DNA from: Pyronema omphalodes
Taxonomy: Eukaryota; Ascomycota; Pezizomycetes; Pezizales; Pyronemataceae
DNA: 64,000 nt
Assembly (NCBI GenBank): GCA_024516155.1
Contig: JAJJXM010000065.1
Span: forward strand, 124,001-188,000
Reading direction: 5' to 3'
The stretch's first letter is position 1. Each line of letters starts with the position of its first letter. Both the position numbers and the translations under genes were made by a program. The notes below the pieces were generated by a model that was not told the DNA's origin, did no database searches, and saw nothing but the letters and a program-made list of their open reading frames with translations. Positions 1-10,903 of the stretch are shown piece by piece.

Positions 1-988
1 AGCAAAAAGAAAAGTCATTATGTTTTATCTGGACAGGAGTGGCTTTTTTGATGAAAAAGATGCTATGAGAATTATTTTCAAATCACAAACCCCCATATTC
101 CCCTCTATGGATTCCCTCGCATTCCCTTATATTCCCACGTCGCCAGACGTCCTATGTAACATTGTCAATCACCTTATATCTTCCAGTAAAGTAACACAAC
201 ACAATGTCAATCCCAGCGCCTTCAGGACATATCCAAGACCTCCAAGACCTCCAGAGTAACCATATACCCGCACCTCGAAGCTCAAGCTCGGACCAACTCC
301 CATCCCATCCCCTGTCCCCTGATTCAAGCCGATTGGGGCCGCACAGGACAGAGACACACAGTGACCACTACGGTGTATGCCCTGGGCCAAAGATGATACA
401 ACAACATCGTATGATCTCTCAAGCAAAAACTCTCTGATCTTTTTTTTCGTTTCCCGTTTCTCGAAGCTACTAGAACTAAGGAAGAGGTTTCAGGCTTGGA
501 ATTGTACATAGGCGTTACGAATATGATAAATATCGTACGATCAACAACACGGCCCGTAGACTCGGTGACTCGGTGATTCGGTGGATTTATTGATACGTCC
601 GTTGATACATCCGTTGAAGGCCCCTTTGTGGGCTGATATCATGGAGGATCATTACCGAGTTTTGATCAATATTCCGTCCGCCTCCCGCAATTACCATAAA
701 GCGTTATTGTAGGGGGACTATCATCCGAAGAGCAAGGAGCAAGGAGGAGCAAGGAGCAGGGAGCATAAACACCGAGTTTCTCGAGGGTCGAGCTACATAG
801 AAAGCTTTAATACCTCTATTATCAATGGATTAACAAATTCAAACAAACAAACGCCAACTCCTTGCTCCAAGTCCTAACCAAATATTCCACCGTAATAAAT
901 ACAACAAATTTTGAAATCATAGTATCAACAACATCTAACTTTTCTTCAACAAGGTTAATTTTGAGGGCAGTTGTAGCCTGTACAGTGC
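1..988. other. Gene-free 5' flank
   Basis: I see no convincing coding region here. The open frames are short, mostly lack an ATG and overlap on both strands. The stretch holds a small degenerate purine repeat near 725-765 and AT-rich sequence just before the stop of the minus-strand gene that ends at 989, so the right part is probably that gene's 3' UTR. Confidence 0.5.
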
Positions 989-2533
989 CTACGATTTGGT
1001 GTTCAGAAACCCATTCTCCATCAATAGTTTGCCTACTCCACCCTTCAGCAGCTCTCCCCGTTCTAGAAGTATCTTAAGCTTATCAGCCCTCTCCTGAGCT
1101 ACGGGAACGACCTTCTCCATATGTCCTTCAGACACCTTATGTCTCTTCTTTGCTGTCTCCTTGATCCGGTCTTGGATTTCCTCCATCCTATCCCGGATGA
1201 TTTCACCGGCTTTCTCGTATGCTTCGTCTGGCAGGGCTTCAAAGAACCTCGTTGGACGCTCTAAGCTCTTGGTAGGGTAGTCATATTGTAGAAGAGTCTT
1301 CAGCTCGTGATCGAGGTCCGAAGGTGAGGAACGTGAAGAGGCATAGGCCTCTCCGAGCTGTGACAGCAGTGCGTCAAGACTGGGTATTGAGCGTAGTTCG
1401 TCGTCAGAGAGGTACGGTGTAGCAGCTGACGGTGACGGGGTAGGTGCAGCGTATGGTGGGGAGAGAGGTGTGTTGACACGGATGGTCCGGTCTGGGTCCT
1501 CTGGAGGTGGAGTAGGTTTGATGGAAGGTAAGCGAATCTGCTTATTTCCTGGAAGTGGTGCTACATCTTTACGAAGTGGAAACCTCGACTGCTCTGGTGA
1601 CGGTCGATTGTAGTTCTGGTTACTTAGTGGAGGTTCGGCACGGCTGTAGTTCTGGTTACTTGGTGGAGCTTCTGTACGGCCGTAGTTCTGGTTGCTTGGT
1701 GGAGGCTCGGTACGAGTGTATATAGGATTGACTGGTGGGTTCGCAATGTTGATAGGCCGAGGAGCAAACCTGGAAGGTTCCGTAGGACGAATAGCTTCTC
1801 GGCTGCCACGATAGGGTAGGACCGTCCGGTCTGTGTTTCTGTCAGTCGAGGTCGGTTCGGTAAGATCCAGGAACGAACCATTAAACGGAGGCCTGTCCTG
1901 GATCCGAACTTCCTTTCCTTTGATCTTGGGGGTGGACGCACGCTCTTGTACCGACTCGTCGAACAGACTGCTGTTGATAGTAGTTTCATTCTGCCAGAGT
2001 GCACCTGTAGCATTGCCCGGCTGCACTGTGTCGTCCTCGTCCTCACACTTCTCGCTACTCGGCTCATACATTCCACTGTCGCCTCCGTAGTAACTTGGGT
2101 CATCATAAATTGCTGCAATCTCAGAGTCATCGTCAAAGTAGTCCTCTTCCTCTTCCGAAGCATCTTCAAATATCGGCGGCTTCACGTCCAGTGGAACGAT
2201 ATCGCTGCTTCTGCTATTTGATCTTTCGTGTTGTAGCTTGGTGTTCGGAACATTGTTTCTAGCAGCTCCGACAACCGGGACCGGTAGCTTTGGAAGACTC
2301 GATTCTGCATCGGAGAAGCTCAATGCCTGAGCCGAGTTGAAGATGTCCGACTTTGTTTCCGAACCCGCATCCGAGTATTCGTCCGTCTGTGATCGTCGAT
2401 TGCGGCCCCTGAGAAAGTTGTTCAGCGACATAGCTGACGGCTGAGATTTAGGGAGTGGAGAGGGAGTAGGTGGAGAAGCTATGCGAGGAAACGGCGAGCG
2501 GTAGAGCGGGGTGGAAGTGGAGCGATCTGCCAT
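989..2533 (-). CDS. Unrecognised low-complexity protein with acidic segment and C-terminal helical region
   Basis: This is a single-exon gene of 514 residues with an ATG at 2533. I do not recognise the family. The N-terminal part is rich in Pro and Ser. Residues about 122-167 are strongly acidic (runs of Glu and Asp). Residues about 272-309 carry three near-identical 12-residue repeats built on the core PPxSNQNYxR. Residues about 385-505 are charged and likely helical, and end in a Leu/Gly-rich tail. No signal peptide or membrane segment is visible, so a cytoplasmic or nuclear scaffold protein is possible, but that is inference. It is transcribed divergently from the Msp1-like ATPase with about 550 bp between the starts. 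The long uninterrupted frame and ordered composition make it a real gene. Confidence 0.8.
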   Translation of the reverse strand: MADRSTSTPLYRSPFPRIASPPTPSPLPKSQPSAMSLNNFLRGRNRRSQTDEYSDAGSETKSDIFNSAQALSFSDAESSLPKLPVPVVGAARNNVPNTKLQHERSNSRSSDIVPLDVKPPIFEDASEEEEDYFDDDSEIAAIYDDPSYYGGDSGMYEPSSEKCEDEDDTVQPGNATGALWQNETTINSSLFDESVQERASTPKIKGKEVRIQDRPPFNGSFLDLTEPTSTDRNTDRTVLPYRGSREAIRPTEPSRFAPRPINIANPPVNPIYTRTEPPPSNQNYGRTEAPPSNQNYSRAEPPLSNQNYNRPSPEQSRFPLRKDVAPLPGNKQIRLPSIKPTPPPEDPDRTIRVNTPLSPPYAAPTPSPSAATPYLSDDELRSIPSLDALLSQLGEAYASSRSSPSDLDHELKTLLQYDYPTKSLERPTRFFEALPDEAYEKAGEIIRDRMEEIQDRIKETAKKRHKVSEGHMEKVVPVAQERADKLKILLERGELLKGGVGKLLMENGFLNTKS

Positions 2534-3085
2534 AGTGAAGAATTCGACTGGCTGCGAATGCGATCAATTAAATGTTGGGAATATATCTCGTCTCGACGCG
2601 TTCATGAAATGTGGGGAATTCGTCTCTTCTCGACGCGTTTACGGGAATGCGTGACGTCGATGGTGGGGATCCTAAGCCCCGCGTCTGTGCTCTTTTGCTG
2701 CAGTTAAGAGATCGGTCCCGGTGTCCATGATCTCTCATGCAGCTGCCCTGTGACGAGGATTTTTGGTTCGTTCGTAAATCTCGAGATGACCGTAAATCTT
2801 TAATTGAAAGATATTTCACTATCCATCCCGCCTTTAATATCAAAATTACTCGTCTTTTGTGATCTCTCCACAAATTCGCACTCGATCACGCTTCCAACGC
2901 GACACCAACTAAACTTCCGCGGCTCTTTACACGTGTCATCCAGCTCTCCGATCCAGCCTTCCAATCACCATCCGGCATCCCTAGCGCTACCTGCGTTGCC
3001 AGTGTACCACAAGTCGGTATCGCAGTCGAAAACGCTGTCGGTATTGGAGTTGGTTGTTCAGTCAACCTCACACGCAAACATCACC
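2534..3085. promoter_or_regulatory. Divergent promoter region with two ACGCGT boxes
   Basis: This spacer separates two divergent start codons and must hold both promoters. Two ACGCGT hexamers (2596-2601 and 2633-2638) match the MluI cell-cycle box bound by MBF in yeasts. A TGACGTC core at 2652-2658 matches an ATF/CREB half-palindrome. Short motifs occur by chance, so function is inferred only from their clustering within 65 bp. Confidence 0.35.
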
Positions 3086-4395
3086 ATGTCCTCTAGCACC
3101 GGTCGCAAGAGCAAGCTTCTCGTCGACATATTATGGCTTGCCGCCGCCGTATGACCTCTATCTTCTCTTTTTCTGTATCACAGCTAATAAACATTCAGCA
3201 AGTTTCCGCTTACTATCTATTTCGCTGGCTCATCTCCTACCGTGATCCCGAACGCGAAAAGAAAGAAGCCGTAAAAAAGAAGTCCGATGCAATCCTCCGT
3301 CGTCTCGACACCAACGGTTCCACCAAAGGGCGTTCCGGCAAGATTGAAAAGCTCGTCCTGAATTCCTACGAACAAACCATTCTCACTGAAGTCGTTGCGC
3401 CAGAAGACATTCACGTTACTTTTGATGGTGTGTTGTCCTCTGTTTACTTTCCGCGTCTCCGCTGATTGGATATTGATGAAACAGACATCGGAGGTCTCGA
3501 TTCCATTATTGAAGAACTCCGCGAGTCCGTCATCAACCCTCTAACGTTCCCCGATTTATTCTCCGGCACCTCAACGCTACTATCAGCTCCTAAGGGAGTA
3601 TTACTCTATGGACCTCCCGGTTGCGGAAAAACAATGTTGGCGCGCGCGCTCGCCAAGGAATCCGGCGCCTGCTTTATCAACCTTCATATCAGTACCCTAA
3701 CCGAGAAATGGTACGGAGATTCCAACAAGCTTGTTACCGCCGTTTTCTCTCTCGCGAAAAAGCTCCAGCCTACAATTGTATTTATCGATGAAATCGACGC
3801 TGTTCTCCGCTCTCGTTCTTCTACCGATCATGAAGCTTCAACTATGGTTAAGGCTGAGTTCATGACTCACTGGGATGGTCTTTTGTCTACCAATAGCTCT
3901 GGAACCCCCGCACAAATCATGATTCTTGGAGCCACCAACAGAATACAGGATATCGATGAGGCCATTTTAAGACGTATGCCAAAGAAGTTCCCTATCAACC
4001 TACCCGATATGAACCAACGGAAACGTATCCTTGGATTGATTCTCAAGGGCACCAAGCTTTCCCCAGAATTCGACTTGGATGAGTTGGTGGCGAGGACCGC
4101 GGGAATGAGCGGAAGTGACTTGACGGAGGTGTGTAGGGACGCTGCCATGGCCCCTGTACGAGAGTACATCAGGACCAAGGTACATCAGGGTCAGAAAGTT
4201 GGAGGAGTAGGATTGGCAGATATCAACAAGGAGGAGATTCGAGGATTAGAAAACGGCGATTTCTTTCGGAAAGGAACAGGAGGAAGAAGGCCAGTTGAGG
4301 AGGAAATTGAGGCGTTTGGAAGAGTTGTAGGAGAGGTTGAGGAGAGGTTAGGAAAAGCAAACAGAGAGCGTATTGAGGAGGAGAGAGTCGATTAG
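3086..4395 (+). CDS. MSP1: Msp1/ATAD1-type AAA ATPase of the mitochondrial outer membrane
   Basis: Three exons (3086-3148, 3199-3427, 3485-4395) give 400 residues. A hydrophobic N-terminal segment (about residues 11-33) is the predicted membrane anchor. A single AAA module follows: Walker A GPPGCGKT at about 140-147, Walker B IVFIDEID at about 195-202, and a sensor/arginine-finger stretch ending ILRRMP near 238. The family extracts mislocalised tail-anchored proteins from the mitochondrial outer membrane and peroxisomes. The first intron (50 bp) falls inside the anchor segment. The second (57 bp) falls just before the conserved DIGGL that opens the AAA domain, and splicing restores this motif as FDDIGGL. 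Length fits the family. The distal C-terminus is Glu/Arg-rich. Confidence 0.93.
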
Positions 4396-6184
4396 TGATG
4401 CTTTGAGGGTTGGAGAGTACTGATTAGATTTTTTGTGTTTTTTTTTTCTTTTCTCTCTTTCTAGTACCGTCTGAGTTATTGATGCGCCTATACTAGATTT
4501 GACTTTTTGATAAGTTTACTTACAGTATACCAGGAGAAGGGCTCCTTGGTAAGGTGGGTTGGAAACGAAGTTATGGGACATGATTAATGTGTACTATATG
4601 TTTGGCTTTGTTGAACAGATTCATGAAATTTTGTGCTCTGTAGCAAATGTGGTGGTGACAACCTCTGACAACCTCTGATACCAACTTCAGTATTACGCAT
4701 TTATTCAAAAGACAAAAACTCGCCACGCAGTCTCCAGAGGCGGTCATCAATGATCAAAGCTGTGTGGATGTTACTACATCATGATATATCAACTGCCGGC
4801 TATTCTGCACATCGATACTTCTTAAGGTATTTCGCCAAGCCAACACAAAAATAATTTAATCCATATTCTATTGGCCACTTCCGGGTTCACACTAAAAGCT
4901 GATTCCAATCAGAAGTAGTGACATTAAGTTTTACGGTGTCCCACATAATAGTAGGAAGTCGTGGTTATTAAAATAAAGTAAAATTCCAAGATCAGACTTA
5001 ATATATCATGCATCCCATTCTAACCCGTCTCCCTTCATCTCCATAAATTTCACTAGCCCCACCAATCTACGGTCCATAGTCCTCAAATTTGGACCGTGAG
5101 ATAAATACCTATCATAGCAACTTGACAGAATCTTCTAGGCACTAGCTATGTAGGAGCAATTATCCCATGCGCCATCAACAGAAATTATTGACTTTGTATC
5201 GCAGCTTTTTTTTATCCAAATCTCGAGCTGTAGTGGAACAAATAGCTATAATTATAAGAGCAAGCTTTAATCACAGCTGCACCTGCACCTGAACAAGACT
5301 CAAGTCGGGCATGCTGTATCAATAATACTCTTACTACTAACCAACCAGTGGCAACTAACTACGGGATAAAACATAACACCCTTCCTTAATGCCTTTTAGC
5401 AGCATGTAATGCTATTATTAATTCTAAAACCTATTTTTCCAAAAACTCCTTTGCCAAGCTTTTGAACCCTTTCATGGCGGTAAATCAGGTATTGTCGGTA
5501 ATAAATACCATTTCCTTCCTCATCTCCAGATTTAGGTATTCTATTCCGCTAGATTTTATTTCGTTTTATGAATATGGGAGGTAAGACTTAACACCTTGTA
5601 ATAAGCATTACCTGAACTCAAACTTACAGAAATTTAGAAATAAGAAAACTTTAAGTACATGTATATATAAGCATGAATATCTTGATGAAATTATAGAAGC
5701 CTCAGCCTCAGCCGATAGATCATAGCAGTCAGAACAAACCCGCTTTACCTAAATCTTATTTCTTTTATTCTCTATAAAGCTACTATGATATATTTTTCGT
5801 TTTTCCTCTCTATATACCTAGTACCAATCTAGTCATGTAAACGAATTTCTTCGATTTGCAGATCCTCCCTCAGCCCTGCAAAATACGTTTCCCAGTTCTA
5901 ATAGCACCTACCATATAGGACACATCACCTTCAATTCACCTAAAATCCCCCCCCCCCCCCCCCCCCGCCCGACCCTTTTATTTAACCCCAACCTCCCATC
6001 CCACCAATATCTAACTTCCCCTTCTGTCAAATATCCACCAAACCCATCACAACTCATCACTCGAAATCAATCCAAACACAGTACAATTCCTGTATATTGG
6101 CTAGCTTAGGAAGTTTTCCGCTTAGTCCTTAAAGGCCTCCAACGGTGTATAAACAAACATCAACTAAAAAAAAAAATCAAAAAC
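4396..6184. other. AT-rich gene-free spacer with a C20 tract
   Basis: No coding potential is visible. Sequence just after 4396 is probably the 3' UTR of the Msp1-like gene. A run of 20 C residues lies at 5947-5966, followed by a pyrimidine-rich stretch. The rest is AT-rich without obvious repeats. Confidence 0.5.
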
Positions 6185-6186
6185 TA

Positions 6187-6532
6187 CAGTCGACTCGGTT
6201 TATAAGGGTACTATCTATAAGAATACCCACTGTAGAAGGATACCGGCCGCAGTCCCGACGGTTTTTGTATGGGAATTAAGGGTATCACAGTGTACTAGAA
6301 TATCCTTAAGAAAATGCCGAAAATTTGTATGGTACCCTTATACAGTGGGGCGGCTGGTGATGTGGCTATGGTGCAATTTGGGTGGCGCTAGGACTCCACT
6401 TACCTCCGCACTACCCCAGCTCTGTGCATCTCGACCAATCACTCGTGTCAAGCCTCTCGGTCTTTAAGAATATACATCCTATAAGGGTACACCCCTTTGG
6501 TCCCGGCGTACCCTTATAAACCGAGTCGACTG
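6187..6532. mobile_element. 346-bp MITE with 25-bp perfect TIRs and TA target duplication
   Basis: The ends 6187-6211 and 6508-6532 are perfect inverted repeats of 25 bp beginning CAGTCGACTCGG. The element is flanked directly by TA on both sides (6185-6186 and 6533-6534). TA duplication plus a CAGT-type terminus is the signature of Tc1/mariner/pogo-class transposons. There is no room for a transposase, so this is a non-autonomous MITE. The interior repeats variants of TATAAGGGTAC near both ends. The perfect TIRs suggest a fairly recent insertion. Confidence 0.85.
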
Positions 6533-6534
6533 TA

Positions 6535-9500
6535 AAAATTAAAAATCAAGAACCCGTCCCGTGTATATATACTTCTCCCTACGAGATAATTAGGGATCAT
6601 TACATACCAGCGGTCTGGCGGTGGTTGAAGAGGATATTAAGAGTCTAGAGGATGTTGAAAGCTGGGTTTACTTGATTGCGGGTTACGGGTTACGGGTTAT
6701 GGGTTATGGGTTATGGGTTACATAAAGTTGGTTATGCGGTGGTCATGATGGTGGCTACGTTTTTGTATGATACTATGATCAAGATAGCCGCTATGAATAA
6801 GCTTGGGAAATGGTTTATATGTTGCCTACATAAGTACGTATCCTAACCCCGGGGGATGGATAAGAGGAAATATATCGTGTGACTACAGGGCGCCATACTG
6901 GGGGGGGGGGGGGGGGTTTCAATACCGGGGTTTGGTGTATGTAGCTAGAATCTCGTAGCTAGAAGTTACCAGCGATGTACATAGCAGTCAGCAAACAGTC
7001 ACTGGCCAGCAAGCTTTCTGTTTATTAATCGAGTGACAGCACCATCACGGAAGGTTCTGGTTAACCGTTAACTGGAGTTGAATCAGGAAGTTGGATATTA
7101 TTACCATAGTCGAACTGTACAGATATTCTACGGACTGTTTTTAGGATTATAGATTATAGAAGATGATGGAGACTATTTCAGTTATCCAGACACTCAGACA
7201 CTCAGACACTTTGGAGTTATCCTGAGATTTGTGGTACGTAACATCAATCCTGTATCCAGAACATAAGTTTATACCAAAAACAGATCGAGGTCTGTAATAA
7301 GGAAAACAACGAACTAACTAACTAACTAATCCGTCTTGCATCAAGAACGCAAATAAGAAAAGGAAGCAATAAACAGCGATAAATATACCTCATCACAGCT
7401 AACCTCCACTAACTATAAACGCGACTTCCAGTACCAAGAACCCAAGCCAAGAACCCAAGGATCCATAGCTAACACTTAACACTTAACCAGTCCCCATCAT
7501 CACCATCACCATAACCTATGCCTAAAAGAAAAAATCTTCCCTAAACACATGACTGACTATACATACACAGCTCAACGGAACTTACCATCTATGATCTATC
7601 TTACCATTCTACCGAGGTAAAAATGTCACAAATCCTAAGCTCACCCCTGAAACCGCTCGTGATAAATAGACTATGTATGTATGTATGTATGTATGTAAGC
7701 AGGATTGACGATGCTTATGCAGGATGCAGGAACGACTGCTCAGTGCTGTTGGTTGGGATTTATGAAGGTGGGAGGTGGGAGGTGGGAGGTGGGAGGTGGG
7801 GGGGGGGGGGGGTGAGTGACTGAGTGAGTGACTGAGTGAGTAAGTCAGAGAGTGAGTAGGAGTAAGAGAGCGAGTCAGAGAGTGAGTTAGTAAATGAGTA
7901 AACAAGAAAGTGAGATACAATAAACGAACCCTTCCATCTTACATATCATTCCCCAGCTACAGTACATCTATACCTGAAGAATATTTATTCCAAAAAGTAG
8001 ACTTTCGATGTACATTGTAACCAAACCACCCGTGAATAAAAAGATAAGGTAAGCTAATCAAAGGGGATTTGATGGAAATGGAATTCTGGGGGGTTTTTTA
8101 GGGACTGGTATTGGTGCTGGAGATGTTGGGAATCTTGGAATTTGGAATTTGGAAGCTGGAATTTGGAAGCTGGAATTTGAGGATTTGGGGATTTGGGGAT
8201 TTGGAATTATTGTCATAAAAACTGAAAAACACAGAATACAGAGGTTAAATTTTTTTTTTGGGTGCTTTGGTTATATAGATACGCAATGCAATAAATACTA
8301 TTACTATATGTATTCCCCATAAATTCCCAGAAAACCCAGGTCACAAAAAGACCCCTTTCAACTTCCAAGTTCCTCCGACATAATAATATACATCCAGCTA
8401 CAAAGTTTGTGTGTATAACCATACGTAAGCTGAGGCTATGTTGTCATGCGGAATATAATGCTACATATATACCGCCGATGTAACAGTTCACAGAATCTTC
8501 CTAGGAATGACTTTTAAAGATGGTACATGCGGTGAAAATTATGGTTTAGATGGGTAGGTAGCTTTAGTGGAGGGGTTGTTATGGAATTCTAAAACTAACC
8601 TTGCTTTTTAACACCCCCCCCCCCCCCCCCCACAACCCCCGGCGTTTCGTTGGAGTTTCTGTATATACTCGGAGTTGCCGAAGCTGAAGCTGAAGCTGAA
8701 GCCGGAGTCGGAGCTGGAACATATGATATATACAGATAAATATACAGATAAATATACAGACAGAAAGGTAAAAAATTATCTTTCCCATTTTAATTTTCTT
8801 AGCTAGCTAGCTAGCTAGCTAGTTATGTGATACTAGCCTCGATATACCATTCTAAATGTAAGGGGGTGAGAAAGCTGAAGAGTAAATTGTAGCGGCAAAG
8901 TTCATCGTCAGATGTCAGATGTCAGATGTCGGATGCTAAGGAATGCTAAGGAATGCTATGTTTCCTAAGGCCTGTTATGCTTGCACTATGTATACGTCTT
9001 GTACGGCTGGAAGTTTTCAGGGTCGTTTTTATGTATGTATGTACATAGATTGGGTTTCTGGGCTTCTGGGTTTCTGGGTTTCTGGTTTTCTGGGTTTCTG
9101 GGTTTCTGGGCTTCTGGGCTTCTGGGTTTCTGTGTTTCTGAGTTTCTGAGCTTCTGCGCCTCCGAGCTTCTGAAGCCGAAGGGGGGTATGCATTGCGACG
9201 ACGCTAGGGTAATTTATTATACCGGTATGCCTGTAGCACTATAGATGAAAATCGAGCTATGCATATGGATCTTCCCGGCTGCGTCTCCTGTGATGGTATG
9301 GTGTTACAGTCAGCGATGAGATCCTGGGTTTGAGGAAATGATGGAAGGAAGATATTGATGGGGGAATGGGAGGTATTGTGTGGGTTTTCTGGGCCTCCTG
9401 GGCTCCCAAGACTGCTGGAGGAGAAGGTGAAACTACGGGTTGATGATCGTCAATGTGTATTTACTTCGAGATGACGTACCAGGCTTCTGGCTTCTGTCTT

Positions 9501-9900
9501 GCCTCGAGTCATCCGCCTCCCATGAATTCTTCGTGATTAACGCCTGAAGAATTTGGATGTTCTTGGCCTTCTTTCTCGCTCTTTTCGTTCGTATCCATTT
9601 CATGTACATAGCCACTTAGCTATCGTTCGATCCATCTAAACTCCCATTCATACACTTTCTCAATGTGCACTTTGCAGTGTGACGGCCATTCGTTTCCTCT
9701 TCCTGTCTAGTATCGCTGTGTAAAGTACACCATCGTCTCCACAGTTTGACTAGCTCGAATCCAAAGAGGTAGATACATACACGACGAGTGAGAGTAGCTA
9801 TATTTATTAAGCGGGTTAAGGAGAAGCTGTGTATGGACTGTATCAAGGATGGAAAAGATGATTTTTTGCTTTTGAAGGCTTGGAGAGAAATAAGAATGTA
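6535..9900. other. Gene-free, microsatellite-rich spacer
   Basis: No gene is supported. The stretch holds a 7-bp array GGGTTAY (about 6678-6721), a G17 run (6900-6916), a TATG array (about 7674-7696), a GGGAGGT array running into G15 (7765-7812), a C18 run (8614-8631), an AGCT array (8799-8822) and a GGGTTTCT array (about 9047-9150). The peptides encoded across these arrays are repeats of repeats and are not taken as genes. Confidence 0.6.
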
Positions 9901-10903
9901 TAATAGATAGAGAGATGGTCTGGAGGTTATTTTATACTGAGATTATTCGATTGTTCAACTGTTTGTCTGTGCCTGATATTATCCATCGCTGTTGCTGGCC
10001 GAGTCAAGTCAATCAGTCGAGTCGAGTCGAGTCGAGTCGAGTCTTGTCTGGCCGAGTCTCGTTGTCTTGTTGTCTCGTCTCGTCGTCTCGTCGTCTCGTC
10101 GTCTCCATCTGCTGTCGCCCTCCGTGCCCACCACCACCACATCACCCGGTTGGCCCAAAACCTCCCTCAACTCCACACTCATCCGCGTCCATTCCCAGCT
10201 GAGCCCAAACAGACAGTTACACAACATCATTCTGAAGCCCAAAGCAAAGCAAGACTCCAAACAGGAGAAGCCAGAGCAGCGTTTTTGTGACTCCCCAGAG
10301 CACAGCATCATCACCATCAAAACAGTTCGCCGACAGCTCTGCTAGCTACTGCTCCCGCAAGTGACCTCTACTTCACCGCTAGTCCTCCTCCTCCTCCTCC
10401 GTCGCGCCCGCTCTTTACTCGAAACTCCGAACATTCACCCACCCCCATCTCCGTCGACACCCGTCACAGACTCGATCAGACTACCACCGATCCACACGCG
10501 AGAAAGAGTCCCCACCCAGATCACTAGCTGTCCGACCATCAGAGAAAAGCACACGGCACCCGAGTATCCGTCCACCACTACCACCACCTTCGTTCCGCCC
10601 CGCAACGCCACCTTCAGCTTCCCGTCAAAAACGCCCGAAATCCCCCCCGCGCGTGTTCACCACTGCCACCAGCGCGGCTGTCAAAGGATCACAAAGTAAA
10701 GAAGAGTAGAGGAACAGAGCCATTCACGAGCGCAGTAGCAGCAGGGGTTCACTTGAGTTCGCTAGCAGCACGTATTAACGCCATCTCAGCTGACGAAATC
10801 ATACCGCTACCTCTCCGGGTGCAACTCGCGAAAGCTACGAGCAAGACTGTTATTTTGCGCAAAGAATTTGAGGAAACAATTACGACCAGCTATTGCCACT
10901 AAT
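9901..10903 (+). promoter_or_regulatory. Pyrimidine-rich upstream region of the Ctf1-type regulator
   Basis: This kilobase precedes the start of the zinc-cluster regulator. It contains a GTCGA pentamer array (about 10015-10040), a TCGTC array (about 10075-10107), and a long CT-rich stretch at 10360-10650. Such pyrimidine-rich sequence is typical of fungal core promoters and 5' UTRs. The open frames within it lack ATG starts and have biased composition, so I read them as untranslated. Confidence 0.4.

Noticed and set aside
8943..9244. Frames of FWVSGLLG-type repeats
   Set aside because: They come from the GGGTTTCT array.
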